Part shown: piece after piece, positions 9,667-18,481 of the stretch
Numbering within the stretch: the stretch's first letter is position 1
How the letters are laid out: each line of letters opens with the position of its first letter
Source: Gammaproteobacteria bacterium
Lineage (GTDB): Bacteria; Pseudomonadota; Gammaproteobacteria; UBA4575
DNA: 64,000 bases
Assembly (NCBI GenBank): GCA_033344735.1
Contig: JAWPMW010000001.1
Location: 1,680,171-1,744,170, forward strand
Reading direction: 5' to 3'
Program-made: the position numbers and the translations under genes
The notes under the pieces: generated by a model
Database searches by the model: none
Told to the model about the DNA's origin: nothing
Seen by the model: only the letters and a program-made list of their open reading frames with translations

Positions 9667-9992
9667 TTTCTCATTAACAGCTATTAAATCTACAAGCTTG
9701 CATATATATCTTAATAGAGCACATTAAGTATCTTATTTTGGCTTATAGATTTCTTTTAAAACCTCATACTAGGTATAACTGAAAAATAAATTCGCGCTAT
9801 TCAATTTTTCTACAATTTCAGGAAATGCTTAAATAGCAGGATAAAATTGGCATTCTCTAAATCCTTGTGTACAATTCAGCAACGCACAATAATTATAAAT
9901 TTAGTCGTTAAGAGATAACTACAATTTGATGGTATATAGCAATATGCCGTCTCACTTTACGTACTTATAAACTCACATTAGAGGAATATTTA
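9667..9992 (+). other. Intergenic region upstream of the HU-like gene
   Basis: A 326-base AT-rich gap between yggT and the HU-like gene. I find no open reading frame with coding character. It carries a sigma-70-type promoter at 9847-9875 and, just before the HU-like start, an AGAGGAA ribosome binding site at about 9980-9986. About 110 bases of leader follow the predicted transcription start. No clear terminator hairpin for the yggS-proC-yggT operon is visible. Confidence 0.5.
9847..9875 (+). promoter_or_regulatory. Sigma-70-type promoter for the HU-like gene
   Basis: TTGGCA (9847-9852) and TACAAT (9870-9875) match the -35 and -10 consensus at five of six bases each, with an ideal 17-base spacer. 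Transcription would start near 9882 and give a leader of roughly 110 bases before the HU-like ATG. Confidence 0.7.
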
Positions 9993-10325
9993 ATGGCCGT
10001 TAAAAAGAAAGCCGCAGCAGTAAAAAAACCACCTACCAAGTCTGAAATCTTAAACTCCGTCGCAGAAGAAACTGAATTGACTAGAAAGCAAGTTGCATCA
10101 GTATTTACTGCATTAGAAGGTCTTATTGCTAAGGAATTAAAACCTAGAGGCTCTGGTTTATTTAATATGGTTGGTCTATGTAAGATCAAGGTTGTTAAGA
10201 AGCCTGCCACTAAAGCTCGTAAAGGCATCAACCCTTTCACTGGTGAAGAGACTGTATTTAAAGCAAAACCTGCTCGCAAAGCAGTCAAAGTACTACCTCT
10301 TAAAGGCTTAAAAGATATGGTATAA
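9993..10325 (+). CDS. HU/IHF-family DNA-binding protein with Lys/Ala-rich N-terminal tail
   Basis: A 110-residue nucleoid protein of the HU superfamily. The helical N-terminal half (about residues 16-50) is followed by the beta-arm region with GINPFTGEET at about 80-89 and a basic KAKPARKAVKV stretch. Compared with the usual 90 residues it has an extra N-terminal tail of about 15 residues rich in Lys, Ala and Pro, which probably contacts DNA. The ATG is fixed by an AGAGGAA site seven bases upstream. It has its own strong promoter and is followed by a hairpin, so it is probably a single-gene transcript. Confidence 0.87.
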   Translation: MAVKKKAAAVKKPPTKSEILNSVAEETELTRKQVASVFTALEGLIAKELKPRGSGLFNMVGLCKIKVVKKPATKARKGINPFTGEETVFKAKPARKAVKVLPLKGLKDMV

Positions 10326-10350
10326 AACCAGATTCAAGTCTAATAGCTTA

Positions 10351-10383
10351 AGCCGCAAGCGATTTATTACTTCACTTGCGGCT
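10351..10383. terminator. Hairpin between the convergent HU-like and TerB-like genes
   Basis: A perfect 9-base stem (AGCCGCAAG at 10351-10359 pairs with CTTGCGGCT at 10375-10383) with a 15-base loop. It lies in the 77-base gap between two convergent genes, the expected place for a shared terminator. The T-tract after it is poor on both strands, so termination strength is uncertain. Confidence 0.5.
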
Positions 10384-10402
10384 ATGCTTATATAAAAACT
10401 GT

Positions 10403-10867
10403 CTATTCCTTGATATTTAGTTTTTCTAGTACTTGATGCTTTACTCGAATAAAATCAGCATGAGAAAGATATAGCCAGTCAGCTATTTTTCGAATGTGAT
10501 ACTCCTCGTACTTATCCAATACTCCATCCGCATAAGCGACACTCCATAACCCTTTCAACAAGCCAAGTTTGGCCTGGGCATCTAACTCTTCATTAATGAG
10601 TCTTATAAATGGATGCGAAGATGAGTATTCATCATGTTCCTGTAACGCATATTGTAAAACTTTATCGGCTTCATTCGAGCTGAGCGAAAACTGCTGGGTC
10701 AACACATTACCAATTATTTTTTGCTCATCTTTAGATATTTCAAAATCAGCACGACTCACCTCTATAAGTAGAATAGCTGCAGCTAATTCAGTCGTATGCT
10801 GCTCACTATCACTTTGAACACCAATATTTAGTGTTGATTCCAACCACTGATTAATTTTATTTAACAT
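10403..10867 (-). CDS. TerB-domain protein
   Basis: A 154-residue, mostly helical protein with the TerB (tellurite resistance B-like) fold. It has two paired acidic helices, one with ELAAAILLIEVSRAD-type and the other with VAYADGVLDKYEE-type residues, which are the conserved metal-binding repeats. The same fold occurs in the middle of DjlA. No other ter genes are nearby, so resistance to tellurite should not be assumed; stand-alone TerB proteins of this size are common and uncharacterised. It is convergent with the HU-like gene. Confidence 0.8.
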   Translation of the reverse strand: MLNKINQWLESTLNIGVQSDSEQHTTELAAAILLIEVSRADFEISKDEQKIIGNVLTQQFSLSSNEADKVLQYALQEHDEYSSSHPFIRLINEELDAQAKLGLLKGLWSVAYADGVLDKYEEYHIRKIADWLYLSHADFIRVKHQVLEKLNIKE

Positions 10868-11033
10868 CTTATTATTTCATAGGGCATGACATTAATGTTA
10901 GATCTTACGGCATTTCACTTTAGATAATTCTTATATCACTATTTCAGTTAACTTGCCTGAGCGAGGATTAATTGATCATGCTATGCTTGAATTAATTTAA
11001 GTTATAGTCACAATATACAATATAATTAAGCAC

Positions 11034-11333
11034 ATGCAATCAGATAATAAACCTGGAAAAGAACAGCGCACTCTACTTGTAATGAGGAAAGTTTTATCTG
11101 CAATTATCCGTGAAACGACCCCAAATCCTGGAATGAAACACGTATTATCAGAGAACACCCGCGAAGATATTCGCATGTGTTTTGCACTAATCACTAGCAG
11201 AGAACATGAACTTGCTGAACAATCAGGCATGGAGATAAAAGAAAGGCCAAGATACGCAGATGAACCAAAGCAATCTTCTGTCATTTCTATTGATGCATTA
11301 AAAAAATCTAATACTCCATCTGAGTCAGACTAA
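11034..11333 (+). CDS. Conserved hypothetical protein
   Basis: A 99-residue soluble protein that I do not recognise by function. The N-terminal half is basic and helical, with RTLLVMRKVLSAIIRETTPNPGMKHVLSE, and is followed by a second helix ending in the pattern SREHELAEQ. The last 30 residues are Ser/Pro/acid-rich and probably disordered. It is the first of three closely spaced plus-strand genes (gaps of 25 and 35 bases) that probably form a small operon with the Xre/MbcA/ParS-like and YkgJ-like genes. Confidence 0.7.
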   Translation: MQSDNKPGKEQRTLLVMRKVLSAIIRETTPNPGMKHVLSENTREDIRMCFALITSREHELAEQSGMEIKERPRYADEPKQSSVISIDALKKSNTPSESD

Positions 11334-11358
11334 GACTCTTGCCCCACATGAAGCGATC

Positions 11359-11748
11359 ATGAAGATCAACAAAGATAATGCAATTATTACTCAAATGACT
11401 ATGCAACTTATGGATGATTGGGGCATCGAAGGCAAACAAATCATTCAGTTATTAGCATTACCTAAGAATACACGTACGCGTCACCTGGAAAAATTTCGCA
11501 ATGGAGATAGCTTTCCAATGAACGCAGAAACCATTACCCGTATCGAGCATATAGCAGGTATAGCAGATGCACTGAGAACAACCTATCCGCGCAACTTACA
11601 AATGGGTACTCGCTGGTTAAACACTCCCCATAGAAGATTTAAAAACAACACGCCAATTGATACAATGTTAAATAGCGACCAAGGGTTGCTAGAAGTACGT
11701 TCAGAACTAGATTGCGCTTATGCTTGGGATCGCTCTGGCTCCCAATAA
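11359..11748 (+). CDS. Xre/MbcA/ParS-like (DUF2384) protein without an adjacent toxin
   Basis: A 129-residue protein. The N-terminal helices (about 10-65) resemble the Xre-like HTH of this family. The C-terminal part has RRFKNNTPIDTML followed by the GLLEVRSELD helix, typical of the MbcA/ParS toxin-binding domain. Such proteins are usually antitoxins to RES-domain toxins that attack NAD. No RES gene lies upstream or downstream; the neighbours are a hypothetical gene and a YkgJ-like gene. It may be a solitary regulator descended from an antitoxin. The domain call is from motif recognition only. Confidence 0.72.
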   Translation: MKINKDNAIITQMTMQLMDDWGIEGKQIIQLLALPKNTRTRHLEKFRNGDSFPMNAETITRIEHIAGIADALRTTYPRNLQMGTRWLNTPHRRFKNNTPIDTMLNSDQGLLEVRSELDCAYAWDRSGSQ

Positions 11749-11783
11749 ACAACTATCAATAAACTCTATTTAGCTATCACATT

Positions 11784-12200
11784 ATGTTAAGACTCGACGA
11801 TATAAAAGTTACTTTAGACCCCAGCATTGAGATAACTCCAGAAAACAAATGTGGTTTCTGCACCAATTCAATCTGCTGCACCTATGTTACTCAGCCTATC
11901 GATACTCCCAGAAGTAAACAAGATTACGAATACTTACTATGGCAAGTCTCTCATGAGCACATTGAAGCCTATCAAGATGACGAAGGCTGGTGCTTATTAA
12001 TTCTGGGCAAATGTACGCATATATTACCGCAAGGGGGTTGTGGGATTTATGACGTACGACCTCAAATTTGCCGTGATCATACTAATGATTATTGTGAGTT
12101 CGACGCTCCGTCAGAAGAGGGCTTTGAATTATATTTCCGCAATTACGATGAGTTACTTAAACACTGCAAGAAAAAATTCAAACACTGGAAACGCGGTTAG
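11784..12200 (+). CDS. YkgJ-family cysteine-cluster protein
   Basis: A 138-residue protein of the zinc/iron-chelating YkgJ type. Cysteines are arranged as CGFCTNSICC near residues 23-32, followed by CLLILGKCTHI and GGCGIYDVRPQICRDH in the middle of the protein, as the family pattern requires. Members bind metal, and some are linked to protein modification, but the role of this protein is unknown. It is the last gene of the small three-gene run and is convergent with yrfG. Confidence 0.85.
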   Translation: MLRLDDIKVTLDPSIEITPENKCGFCTNSICCTYVTQPIDTPRSKQDYEYLLWQVSHEHIEAYQDDEGWCLLILGKCTHILPQGGCGIYDVRPQICRDHTNDYCEFDAPSEEGFELYFRNYDELLKHCKKKFKHWKRG

Positions 12201-12214
12201 CTGTTTGCTCAACT

Positions 12215-12895
12215 CTAGCTCTTTATCAATCCATCAACGATGTCATGAAAGCCATTTATAGCTAAGAAGCCTTTAGTATCTTGGATCGGCAACGTGGTAT
12301 CTGGCTGAAGTACACTAAGTAGATGCTTTATTCCATATCGATCTGCTGCTTGCAGCACAGACACGTTATCGTCAATTAGTAGTGTGGATTCGCGTTGATA
12401 GACTTCATCTTCGGCTAATAATGGCCAAAACTCATCATGTTCTTTTGCATAGCCATAGCTATGTGAAGTAATAACGCGATCGAACATTGGGCGAATACTT
12501 GTTTGCTCCATTTTAATATCTACACTATCGATATGTGCATTGGTCAATAATACTGATCTTTTGCCGTTTTCTTGCAGCCAGACAAGAAACTCACTGACCA
12601 ATGGAAATAAACTGACTTTTGAAGCAACCTGTTGCTTTAGCTGTTTAATATCCAAATCCAGTTGCTCAGACCAATAATCAGTGCAGTACCATGTTAGATT
12701 TCCACGCTCGCGTTTATACATATCTAATAATAGTTGTTTAGCTTTAAGATCATTCATCCCTCTATTTTTACTGTATATTGATGGCACGTACTCATGCCAA
12801 AAATAATTATCAAATGCTAGGTCCATTAATGTTCCGTCCATATCTAGGAACACAGTTTTAATTTGAGCCCAATCTAAAGAGCGATTATCATTCAT
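12215..12895 (-). CDS. yrfG: GMP/IMP nucleotidase YrfG (HAD superfamily)
   Basis: A HAD phosphatase closely matching E. coli YrfG, which hydrolyses GMP and IMP. Motif I is FLDMDGTLMDLAFDNYFW near the N-terminus; motif II is LLTNAH; the C-terminal motif III/IV reads LLIDDNVSVL. An upstream in-frame Met at 12994 would overlap the divergent cysQ by 44 bases. I therefore chose the Met at 12895, which gives 226 residues, the usual family length. It is divergent from cysQ, and the yrfG-nudE-cysQ neighbourhood is common in gammaproteobacteria (nudE is absent here). Confidence 0.88.
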   Translation of the reverse strand: MNDNRSLDWAQIKTVFLDMDGTLMDLAFDNYFWHEYVPSIYSKNRGMNDLKAKQLLLDMYKRERGNLTWYCTDYWSEQLDLDIKQLKQQVASKVSLFPLVSEFLVWLQENGKRSVLLTNAHIDSVDIKMEQTSIRPMFDRVITSHSYGYAKEHDEFWPLLAEDEVYQRESTLLIDDNVSVLQAADRYGIKHLLSVLQPDTTLPIQDTKGFLAINGFHDIVDGLIKS

Positions 12896-12950
12896 TACGT
12901 TTTGCTTTTTATTAATTGAAATAACTTCATAACCCGCACAAAGTGTAACA

Positions 12951-13757
12951 ATGTTTGCTAACAGTGAGCTAAAAAATCTAAGCCAAGAAATCAACCAAGT
13001 AGCACGCGCTTCAGGGAGTATTATTCGCGAATTTTTTCAGTCATCTTATAATGTTGACATTAAAGATGACAAATCACCTGTTACTACTGCAGATTTAGCT
13101 GCTAATGATCACATCGAACAACAGCTAGACAACCTTACACCTGATATACCTAGAATATCTGAAGAATCTGATAATATAAGCTATGAAATTCGCAAGCACT
13201 GGGACACCTTCTGGTTAATCGACCCACTTGATGGAACCAGGGAATTTATTAAAAACAGACCTGACTTTACAGTCAATATTGCTCTAATTCACCATAACCG
13301 ACCTATCCTTGGTTCAATTTATTTACCAATTTCTGACCAACTTTATTATTCAACTGTGGGAAACAGTGCATATCGGTGTGATCAATCAGGCGAACCCATA
13401 ACAATAACTGTTACTGATAGTACACACCCAACACCTCGAATCTGTGGCAGCCGTGCCCACCATGGCAAGTTAATGCAGGCATTCTTAGACAATGTGGGCA
13501 AGCATGAGTTAATTGCCAGAGGTAGCTCAATTAAATCTTGTTTAGTTGCTGATGGCAGTGCAGACATTTACCCAAGATTTGGGCCAACTTGGGAATGGGA
13601 TACAGCTGCAGCGCAATGCATCATTGAGCAGTCAGGCGGGCATATGACAACATTAGATATGAATGCTTTGTTGTATAATAAAGAATCCTTGCTGAATCCA
13701 TCATTCCTTGCTTTTGGAAATAAAAATACAGACTGGAAAACCTATATCACAACATAA
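12951..13757 (+). CDS. cysQ: 3'(2'),5'-bisphosphate nucleotidase CysQ
   Basis: Converts 3'-phosphoadenosine 5'-phosphate (from sulfate assimilation and sulfation) to AMP, and belongs to the inositol monophosphatase fold. The 268-residue protein has the metal-binding motif WLIDPLDGTREF at about 90-101 and the C-terminal metal site around WEWDTAAAQCII near residue 211. Active-site acids EES occur near residue 70. It is followed after eight bases by an HtrB-like acyltransferase gene, so the two are probably co-transcribed. Confidence 0.94.
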   Translation: MFANSELKNLSQEINQVARASGSIIREFFQSSYNVDIKDDKSPVTTADLAANDHIEQQLDNLTPDIPRISEESDNISYEIRKHWDTFWLIDPLDGTREFIKNRPDFTVNIALIHHNRPILGSIYLPISDQLYYSTVGNSAYRCDQSGEPITITVTDSTHPTPRICGSRAHHGKLMQAFLDNVGKHELIARGSSIKSCLVADGSADIYPRFGPTWEWDTAAAQCIIEQSGGHMTTLDMNALLYNKESLLNPSFLAFGNKNTDWKTYITT

Positions 13758-13765
13758 TTACACTA

Positions 13766-14608
13766 ATGTTTATATATAAAGCACTTTCAAGACTTCCTTT
13801 TAACACACTGTATTTCTTATCAGATATTTCTTGTTTTATTCTATTCCATCTTGCTAGGTATCGACGAAGTATTAGTTATAATAATTTACGTAGATCATTT
13901 CCCAATAAAACCACAAAACAGATAACAGCGATACAGAAGTCAGCATATCAACATTTAACAGATACTCTTCTAGAGGCTATTAAAGCTAATACGATATCTA
14001 ATACGGAAGTAGAATCGAGAGTGACATTACTAGGTTTTGAAGAAATTCAAAATCTTGTTCAGAATGGACAATCTGTCTTCATGTTAACGGCTCATACCGC
14101 TCCTGTAGAATGGGTGTCTTTCGCAGCACACTTAAAATATGGATTCGCTATAGATCCAGTGTATAAGCCTATTCATTCCAAGGCGTTGGATAAATTTATC
14201 TTTACAATGCGCTCAAGACACCAAAGCACTCCAATACCTTACAAGAAGTTAGCTAAAGACGTTGTGCTAAGAAAAAGTGCAAACCGCTCAATTGCTATGC
14301 TGGCAGACTTAGAGCCACGATCAAGAGATCAATCATTAAAAGTAGATTTTCTCAACCAGACAACACGATTTTTTCTTGGTAGTGAAAAAATAATTAAACT
14401 ATCTGGTTTACCTACATTTTTTATTGCCATTGAAAAAACTACTAGGGGACATTATCAAGCAACTGCAAAAAATCTCAGTTTAAATCCTAAAATTCTTGAT
14501 GCAAATATTCTTACTAAAAAATATATAAATTGTGTAGAAGAATTAGTCTCAAACAATCCAGCTTCATGGCTATGGACACATAAACGATGGAAACACGCAA
14601 CTACCTAA
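13766..14608 (+). CDS. LpxL/HtrB-family lipid A acyltransferase-like protein
   Basis: A 280-residue inner-membrane protein of the Kdo2-lipid A late acyltransferase family. An N-terminal hydrophobic segment (about 10-30) is followed by the catalytic H-x4-E motif in LTAHTAPVEW at about residues 102-111. A later Arg-rich, Asp/Glu-containing substrate region and the C-terminal WLWTHKRWK tail are characteristic of the family. It is shorter than E. coli LpxL (306 residues) and the acyl position is unknown. It follows cysQ by eight bases and overlaps the convergent lipoprotein gene by eight bases. Confidence 0.83.
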   Translation: MFIYKALSRLPFNTLYFLSDISCFILFHLARYRRSISYNNLRRSFPNKTTKQITAIQKSAYQHLTDTLLEAIKANTISNTEVESRVTLLGFEEIQNLVQNGQSVFMLTAHTAPVEWVSFAAHLKYGFAIDPVYKPIHSKALDKFIFTMRSRHQSTPIPYKKLAKDVVLRKSANRSIAMLADLEPRSRDQSLKVDFLNQTTRFFLGSEKIIKLSGLPTFFIAIEKTTRGHYQATAKNLSLNPKILDANILTKKYINCVEELVSNNPASWLWTHKRWKHATT

Positions 14609-15011
14609 TAAATGGTGGCAACTGGCCATCCATATACCAAACACCACTTTCATCTTTCCACCAAACTTGTTTATCACGAATATCGTGAACACTATTCACT
14701 CTTTCATGATAGTAAGCAATTTCCGCAATGACACTAGCCTCATCGAGCTGTTCATTCATGACTATTGAAACAACTTCGTATTTAGTTACTCTGATTTCAT
14801 CAAGTATCTTAGTATTTAGCTCAACACTGCTACCATCACGTGTCTTAATATAGCTAGCTGCATCCTCATAAGCTTTCCAGCGTATAAGCTTTCCATAAGC
14901 CTTAGCCTTGTATTTTAAATCTTCTGCATCTTTCTTAGGATTACTATTGCAACCAGACAGCATCGAAACTGACAACAAAAAAGATAATAGCATCATTGAA
15001 ATTTTTTTCAT
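14601..15011 (-). CDS. Small predicted lipoprotein, function unknown
   Basis: A 136-residue secreted protein. The N-terminus is a lipoprotein signal: a basic MKK start, a hydrophobic core, then the lipobox LSGC with Cys at residue 20. The longer open frame (start 15059) would put 16 extra residues before a proper signal peptide, so I use the Met at 15011. The mature part is compact with alternating charges and no motif I recognise; its size and pattern recall NTF2-like lipoprotein domains, but that is speculation. It lies downstream of the MFS/PlsC/acyl-ACP synthetase gene on the same strand. Confidence 0.75.
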   Translation of the reverse strand: MKKISMMLLSFLLSVSMLSGCNSNPKKDAEDLKYKAKAYGKLIRWKAYEDAASYIKTRDGSSVELNTKILDEIRVTKYEVVSIVMNEQLDEASVIAEIAYYHERVNSVHDIRDKQVWWKDESGVWYMDGQLPPFIR

Positions 15012-15055
15012 GATAATACCTATATTGAATACATTTGTTCTTAAGTTAAATTCTA

Positions 15056-18000
15056 TCAATGTATAGAAATTTTCTCATTGGCTAATTTCTGTATAGAAGG
15101 ATAATCTAATTTTCCCGTACCTAAAACTGGAATTTGATCTATATACAATATTTCTTTAGGCACCATAATTTCAGCTCCTCCCAGCGATGTAATATGCTGC
15201 TGAATTGTTTTTCTATCAGCATTTTCCCGTGTTGTCACCAACACTAGCTTCTCACCTTTTCGTTCATCAGCTATCGCACATACACAATGTAACTGTTCTG
15301 GCCACAACGCTGATAGCCACCCTTCAACTTGAGTCAGCGAAACCATCTCACCACCTATTTTAGCAAAGCGTTTAGCTCTACCTAAAATACTAATGAAACC
15401 CTCATCATCTATATCAACAATATCACCAGTATCATGCCAACCCTCAACAACAGGCTCAAGTACCCCTGGATTTTCTGCTCTTAAATACCCCATCATAATA
15501 TTATTACCCCTGACCCACAGTCTGCCACCTTCTGATATGCCAGGTACAGGATCTAACTTAACCTCTATGCCTGGGAACATCCTGCCTACTGTGCCAAATT
15601 TACAATAACTATAATTATTTATACTTAATGCGGGTGATGTTTCAGTAACACCATATCCTTCAAAAATTCTCACTCCAAACTTATTCATCCAGATTTCTCT
15701 TGTCGATGTCTTTAGTTTTTCTGCTCCGGCGATAACATAGCGTGTAAATTGAAAATCTTCAGGATCACCATGCGTTGCATAACCACTTAAAAAAGTATCC
15801 GTACCAAATACTACTGTTGACTTAGTATCATAGATCAACTCAGGAACAATTTTATAATGCAGCGGTGATGGATATAGAAAGGTCTTTATGCCGCTTGAAA
15901 TTGGCAATACCAAGCCTACGCCTAAGCCAAACGAATGAAACACTGGCAATGCATTAAAAAATCTATCCTTTGAGGAAAAATCTAAACATGATTTTACTTG
16001 TGCCTGATTTGATAATAAATTTTTATGGCTCAGCATTACTCCTTTAGGAGAACCTTCGGAACCAGATGTAAACAATATAACTGCAGGATCTTTAGTTGAT
16101 GATAAATTTTTGTATATACCAATTTTAGTTTTCGCTTTAAATATTCCAAATAATTTATCTAGCACTCCAATCTCTCGCTTAATATCCTCCAAATATACAA
16201 TTTTTACTTTCTCTTTAAGAATATTTTCAAATTCTTCAAGCTGTCCTAATTCAATAAATTTACGCGAAGTAATTACAGTATTAATTTTCGCAGTATCTAA
16301 AGCCGAAGTAATGCTTTTCTTACCCACTGTAAAATTAAGCATAGCAGGCACTACACCTAGTCCTTGCAATGCATAAAACGTCACTCCAGTTGCATTAGCA
16401 TTTGGCAAAAGCATGCCAACATGCTCACCCTTAACCATATATTTAGACAGTGCTTTTCCCAGCACAATGCTGCCTATTAAAACTTTACCAAGACTGATTG
16501 ACTTTCTCTCTACATCTTCTAGAACCTCATGATTTGAACCATACTTATCAATTGATTTAACTAAAGCATAATATAGTGACTCATCTGTATTTGTTGTTCT
16601 ATACATCATGTCTGTCATAACATCATATACTTTTCTTCTAAGTGCTAACTTTCTTGCACTACCACGTACTTCTTTAGGTATACCGATATCCACTGGAGGA
16701 CAAATTGAAATTGTAATTTTTGGGAACCATTTTATTTTAACCAATCCTTTAAGGCGGCCAAAATTTGTATATTCTGCACCATCAATTCTTACAGGGATTA
16801 ATTTTGCACCGCCTAATTCGGCGATTTTGCCCGGACCTTCATATACTTTCATCAAGCTACCATTGTTGGTAATTCTCCCTTCTGGAAATATCACCACTTT
16901 TCTGCCATTTTTAAGCATCTTCACCAATCCCTTGACTGCCATTGGTTGTGTTGGGTCCAATGGATACATCTCAAAGAACTGTGTGAATATTTTCGCCCAC
17001 CATTTTTTATTTACATCAGTATTAATTGCAAATACAGGAAGCTCGGGCATATAACTCATTAACAACGGGCCATCCAAAAACGATGTGTGGTTGGCAACAA
17101 TCACATAAGGTGTAGAATCATTAGGGAAATTTTTAACCCCCTTAAGCTCTACCCTATATAATAATTTAAATAATATTCGTCCGAGAGTTTTTAGTGACTG
17201 CTTAGGTATGATTTTCATTATATATATCGCTACAATAAAATTAAGAACAGCTAACATCCAAAATAAATCCGCTATACCAAAGCCAATACTTAAAACACCT
17301 ATTACCAATATAGATGCGACCACCATGAACATGGCATTGGATATATTATTTGCTGCAATAGTACGCGAACGCAGTTTGTCTTCAACTCTCTTTTGTAGCA
17401 GAGTGTACAAAGGTACTATATAAAACCCTGCTGCCACCGATAGCAGCAGCATGTCTAATAATATTCTCCAATTGTATTTATCACTTAAGAATGTGTTTAT
17501 TGTATAGAGCTCATTATCTGCTGCTTTTTGAGTAATATTAGCTAATGAAAAATACAAATCCAGACTAAATAATGACATCGCAATACCCGCAAATGGAACA
17601 TATCTTGCGCTAATCTCGCCCGCCATAATCAAACTGCATAATATTGAACCTACTCCAATACCCACCGTGAACATTACCAGCATCATTACTGCTACTTGTT
17701 CATCTGCAAATAACACCGTTGCTGTTAATGGGTTCAACTGTGATTGAATTACATATCCTAAAAACCAAAACCACGATATTGCAAAAATAACCCGTCTAAT
17801 TTCCCAATGCTTTATTCCTAATGCATACACATCATATGTTTGTTTTAATATATTTGCATTTAACGCTAAAGATGCATTGGCACTTGTAATTTTTGGTATT
17901 AGAAAACTACAAAACCAACCAATTGCTGAACATAAAAGTAATACTACTGATATTGTTATCCCTCCATAGTCACCTAATATTAATAGTCCACCGACTATTG

Positions 18001-18481
18001 TTCCCAATAATATTGATAAGAATGTACCTGCTTCAACTAATGCATTACCCGATAGTAATTCTTGCTCCTTTAGCAGTTCAGGTAATATTCCATATTTCGC
18101 TGGGCCAAATAATGCTGACTGTATACCAGTTAAAAATAAACACGAAAGTAGCACCCATATTTGTTCATTAATTAATGCATATGATGCAATTAGCAGAATA
18201 GTAAATTCAAATGCTTTTATGTAACGTATTAATATATGTTTGCTAAATTTATCAGCCAGCAATCCACCAAATGCAGAAAACAAAAAAAATGGTAAAATAA
18301 AAATTCCTGCAGCCACCATATTGAGTATCGAGGCTTCAATACCCAAAGCTTTTGCAAATTTATAAGTTATTAAAATTAATAATGCCGATTTGAATATATT
18401 ATCGCTAAATGCTCCCATGAACTGCACAATGAATAACGGTGAAAATCTTCTAGTAGCAAGCAAGTTAAATAAATTACTCAT
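15056..18481 (-). CDS. aas: MFS transporter / PlsC acyltransferase / acyl-ACP synthetase fusion (LplT-Aas type)
   Basis: A three-part inner-membrane protein of 1141 residues. About 1-420 is a 12-helix MFS/LplT-like lysophospholipid flippase. About 445-640 is a PlsC acyltransferase with NHTSFLD (H-x4-D) near residue 464 and FPEGR later. About 650-1141 is an AMP-forming ligase with FTSGSEGSPKG near residue 805, and YGVTETSP and a GWHDTGD motif further on. In E. coli LplT and Aas are separate proteins that import and re-acylate lysophosphatidylethanolamine; here they are fused. The GTG at 18487 is possible, but AAAGG lies eight bases before the ATG at 18481. It overlaps the TetR gene, so both are controlled by that regulator's promoter. 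Confidence 0.92.
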   Translation of the reverse strand: MSNLFNLLATRRFSPLFIVQFMGAFSDNIFKSALLILITYKFAKALGIEASILNMVAAGIFILPFFLFSAFGGLLADKFSKHILIRYIKAFEFTILLIASYALINEQIWVLLSCLFLTGIQSALFGPAKYGILPELLKEQELLSGNALVEAGTFLSILLGTIVGGLLILGDYGGITISVVLLLCSAIGWFCSFLIPKITSANASLALNANILKQTYDVYALGIKHWEIRRVIFAISWFWFLGYVIQSQLNPLTATVLFADEQVAVMMLVMFTVGIGVGSILCSLIMAGEISARYVPFAGIAMSLFSLDLYFSLANITQKAADNELYTINTFLSDKYNWRILLDMLLLSVAAGFYIVPLYTLLQKRVEDKLRSRTIAANNISNAMFMVVASILVIGVLSIGFGIADLFWMLAVLNFIVAIYIMKIIPKQSLKTLGRILFKLLYRVELKGVKNFPNDSTPYVIVANHTSFLDGPLLMSYMPELPVFAINTDVNKKWWAKIFTQFFEMYPLDPTQPMAVKGLVKMLKNGRKVVIFPEGRITNNGSLMKVYEGPGKIAELGGAKLIPVRIDGAEYTNFGRLKGLVKIKWFPKITISICPPVDIGIPKEVRGSARKLALRRKVYDVMTDMMYRTTNTDESLYYALVKSIDKYGSNHEVLEDVERKSISLGKVLIGSIVLGKALSKYMVKGEHVGMLLPNANATGVTFYALQGLGVVPAMLNFTVGKKSITSALDTAKINTVITSRKFIELGQLEEFENILKEKVKIVYLEDIKREIGVLDKLFGIFKAKTKIGIYKNLSSTKDPAVILFTSGSEGSPKGVMLSHKNLLSNQAQVKSCLDFSSKDRFFNALPVFHSFGLGVGLVLPISSGIKTFLYPSPLHYKIVPELIYDTKSTVVFGTDTFLSGYATHGDPEDFQFTRYVIAGAEKLKTSTREIWMNKFGVRIFEGYGVTETSPALSINNYSYCKFGTVGRMFPGIEVKLDPVPGISEGGRLWVRGNNIMMGYLRAENPGVLEPVVEGWHDTGDIVDIDDEGFISILGRAKRFAKIGGEMVSLTQVEGWLSALWPEQLHCVCAIADERKGEKLVLVTTRENADRKTIQQHITSLGGAEIMVPKEILYIDQIPVLGTGKLDYPSIQKLANEKISIH

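Noticed and set aside
10403-10867. Tellurite resistance locus
   Set aside because: Only a stand-alone TerB-like domain is present, with no terA, terC, terD or terE genes; resistance should not be claimed.
12893-12994. Longer yrfG beginning at 12994
   Set aside because: It would overlap the divergent cysQ by 44 bases, and the extra residues do not match YrfG; the Met at 12895 gives the usual length.
16608-17054. 148-residue plus-strand frame opposite the LplT-Aas fusion
   Set aside because: It overlaps the PlsC region, whose motifs are intact on the minus strand, and shows no ribosome site or family pattern.
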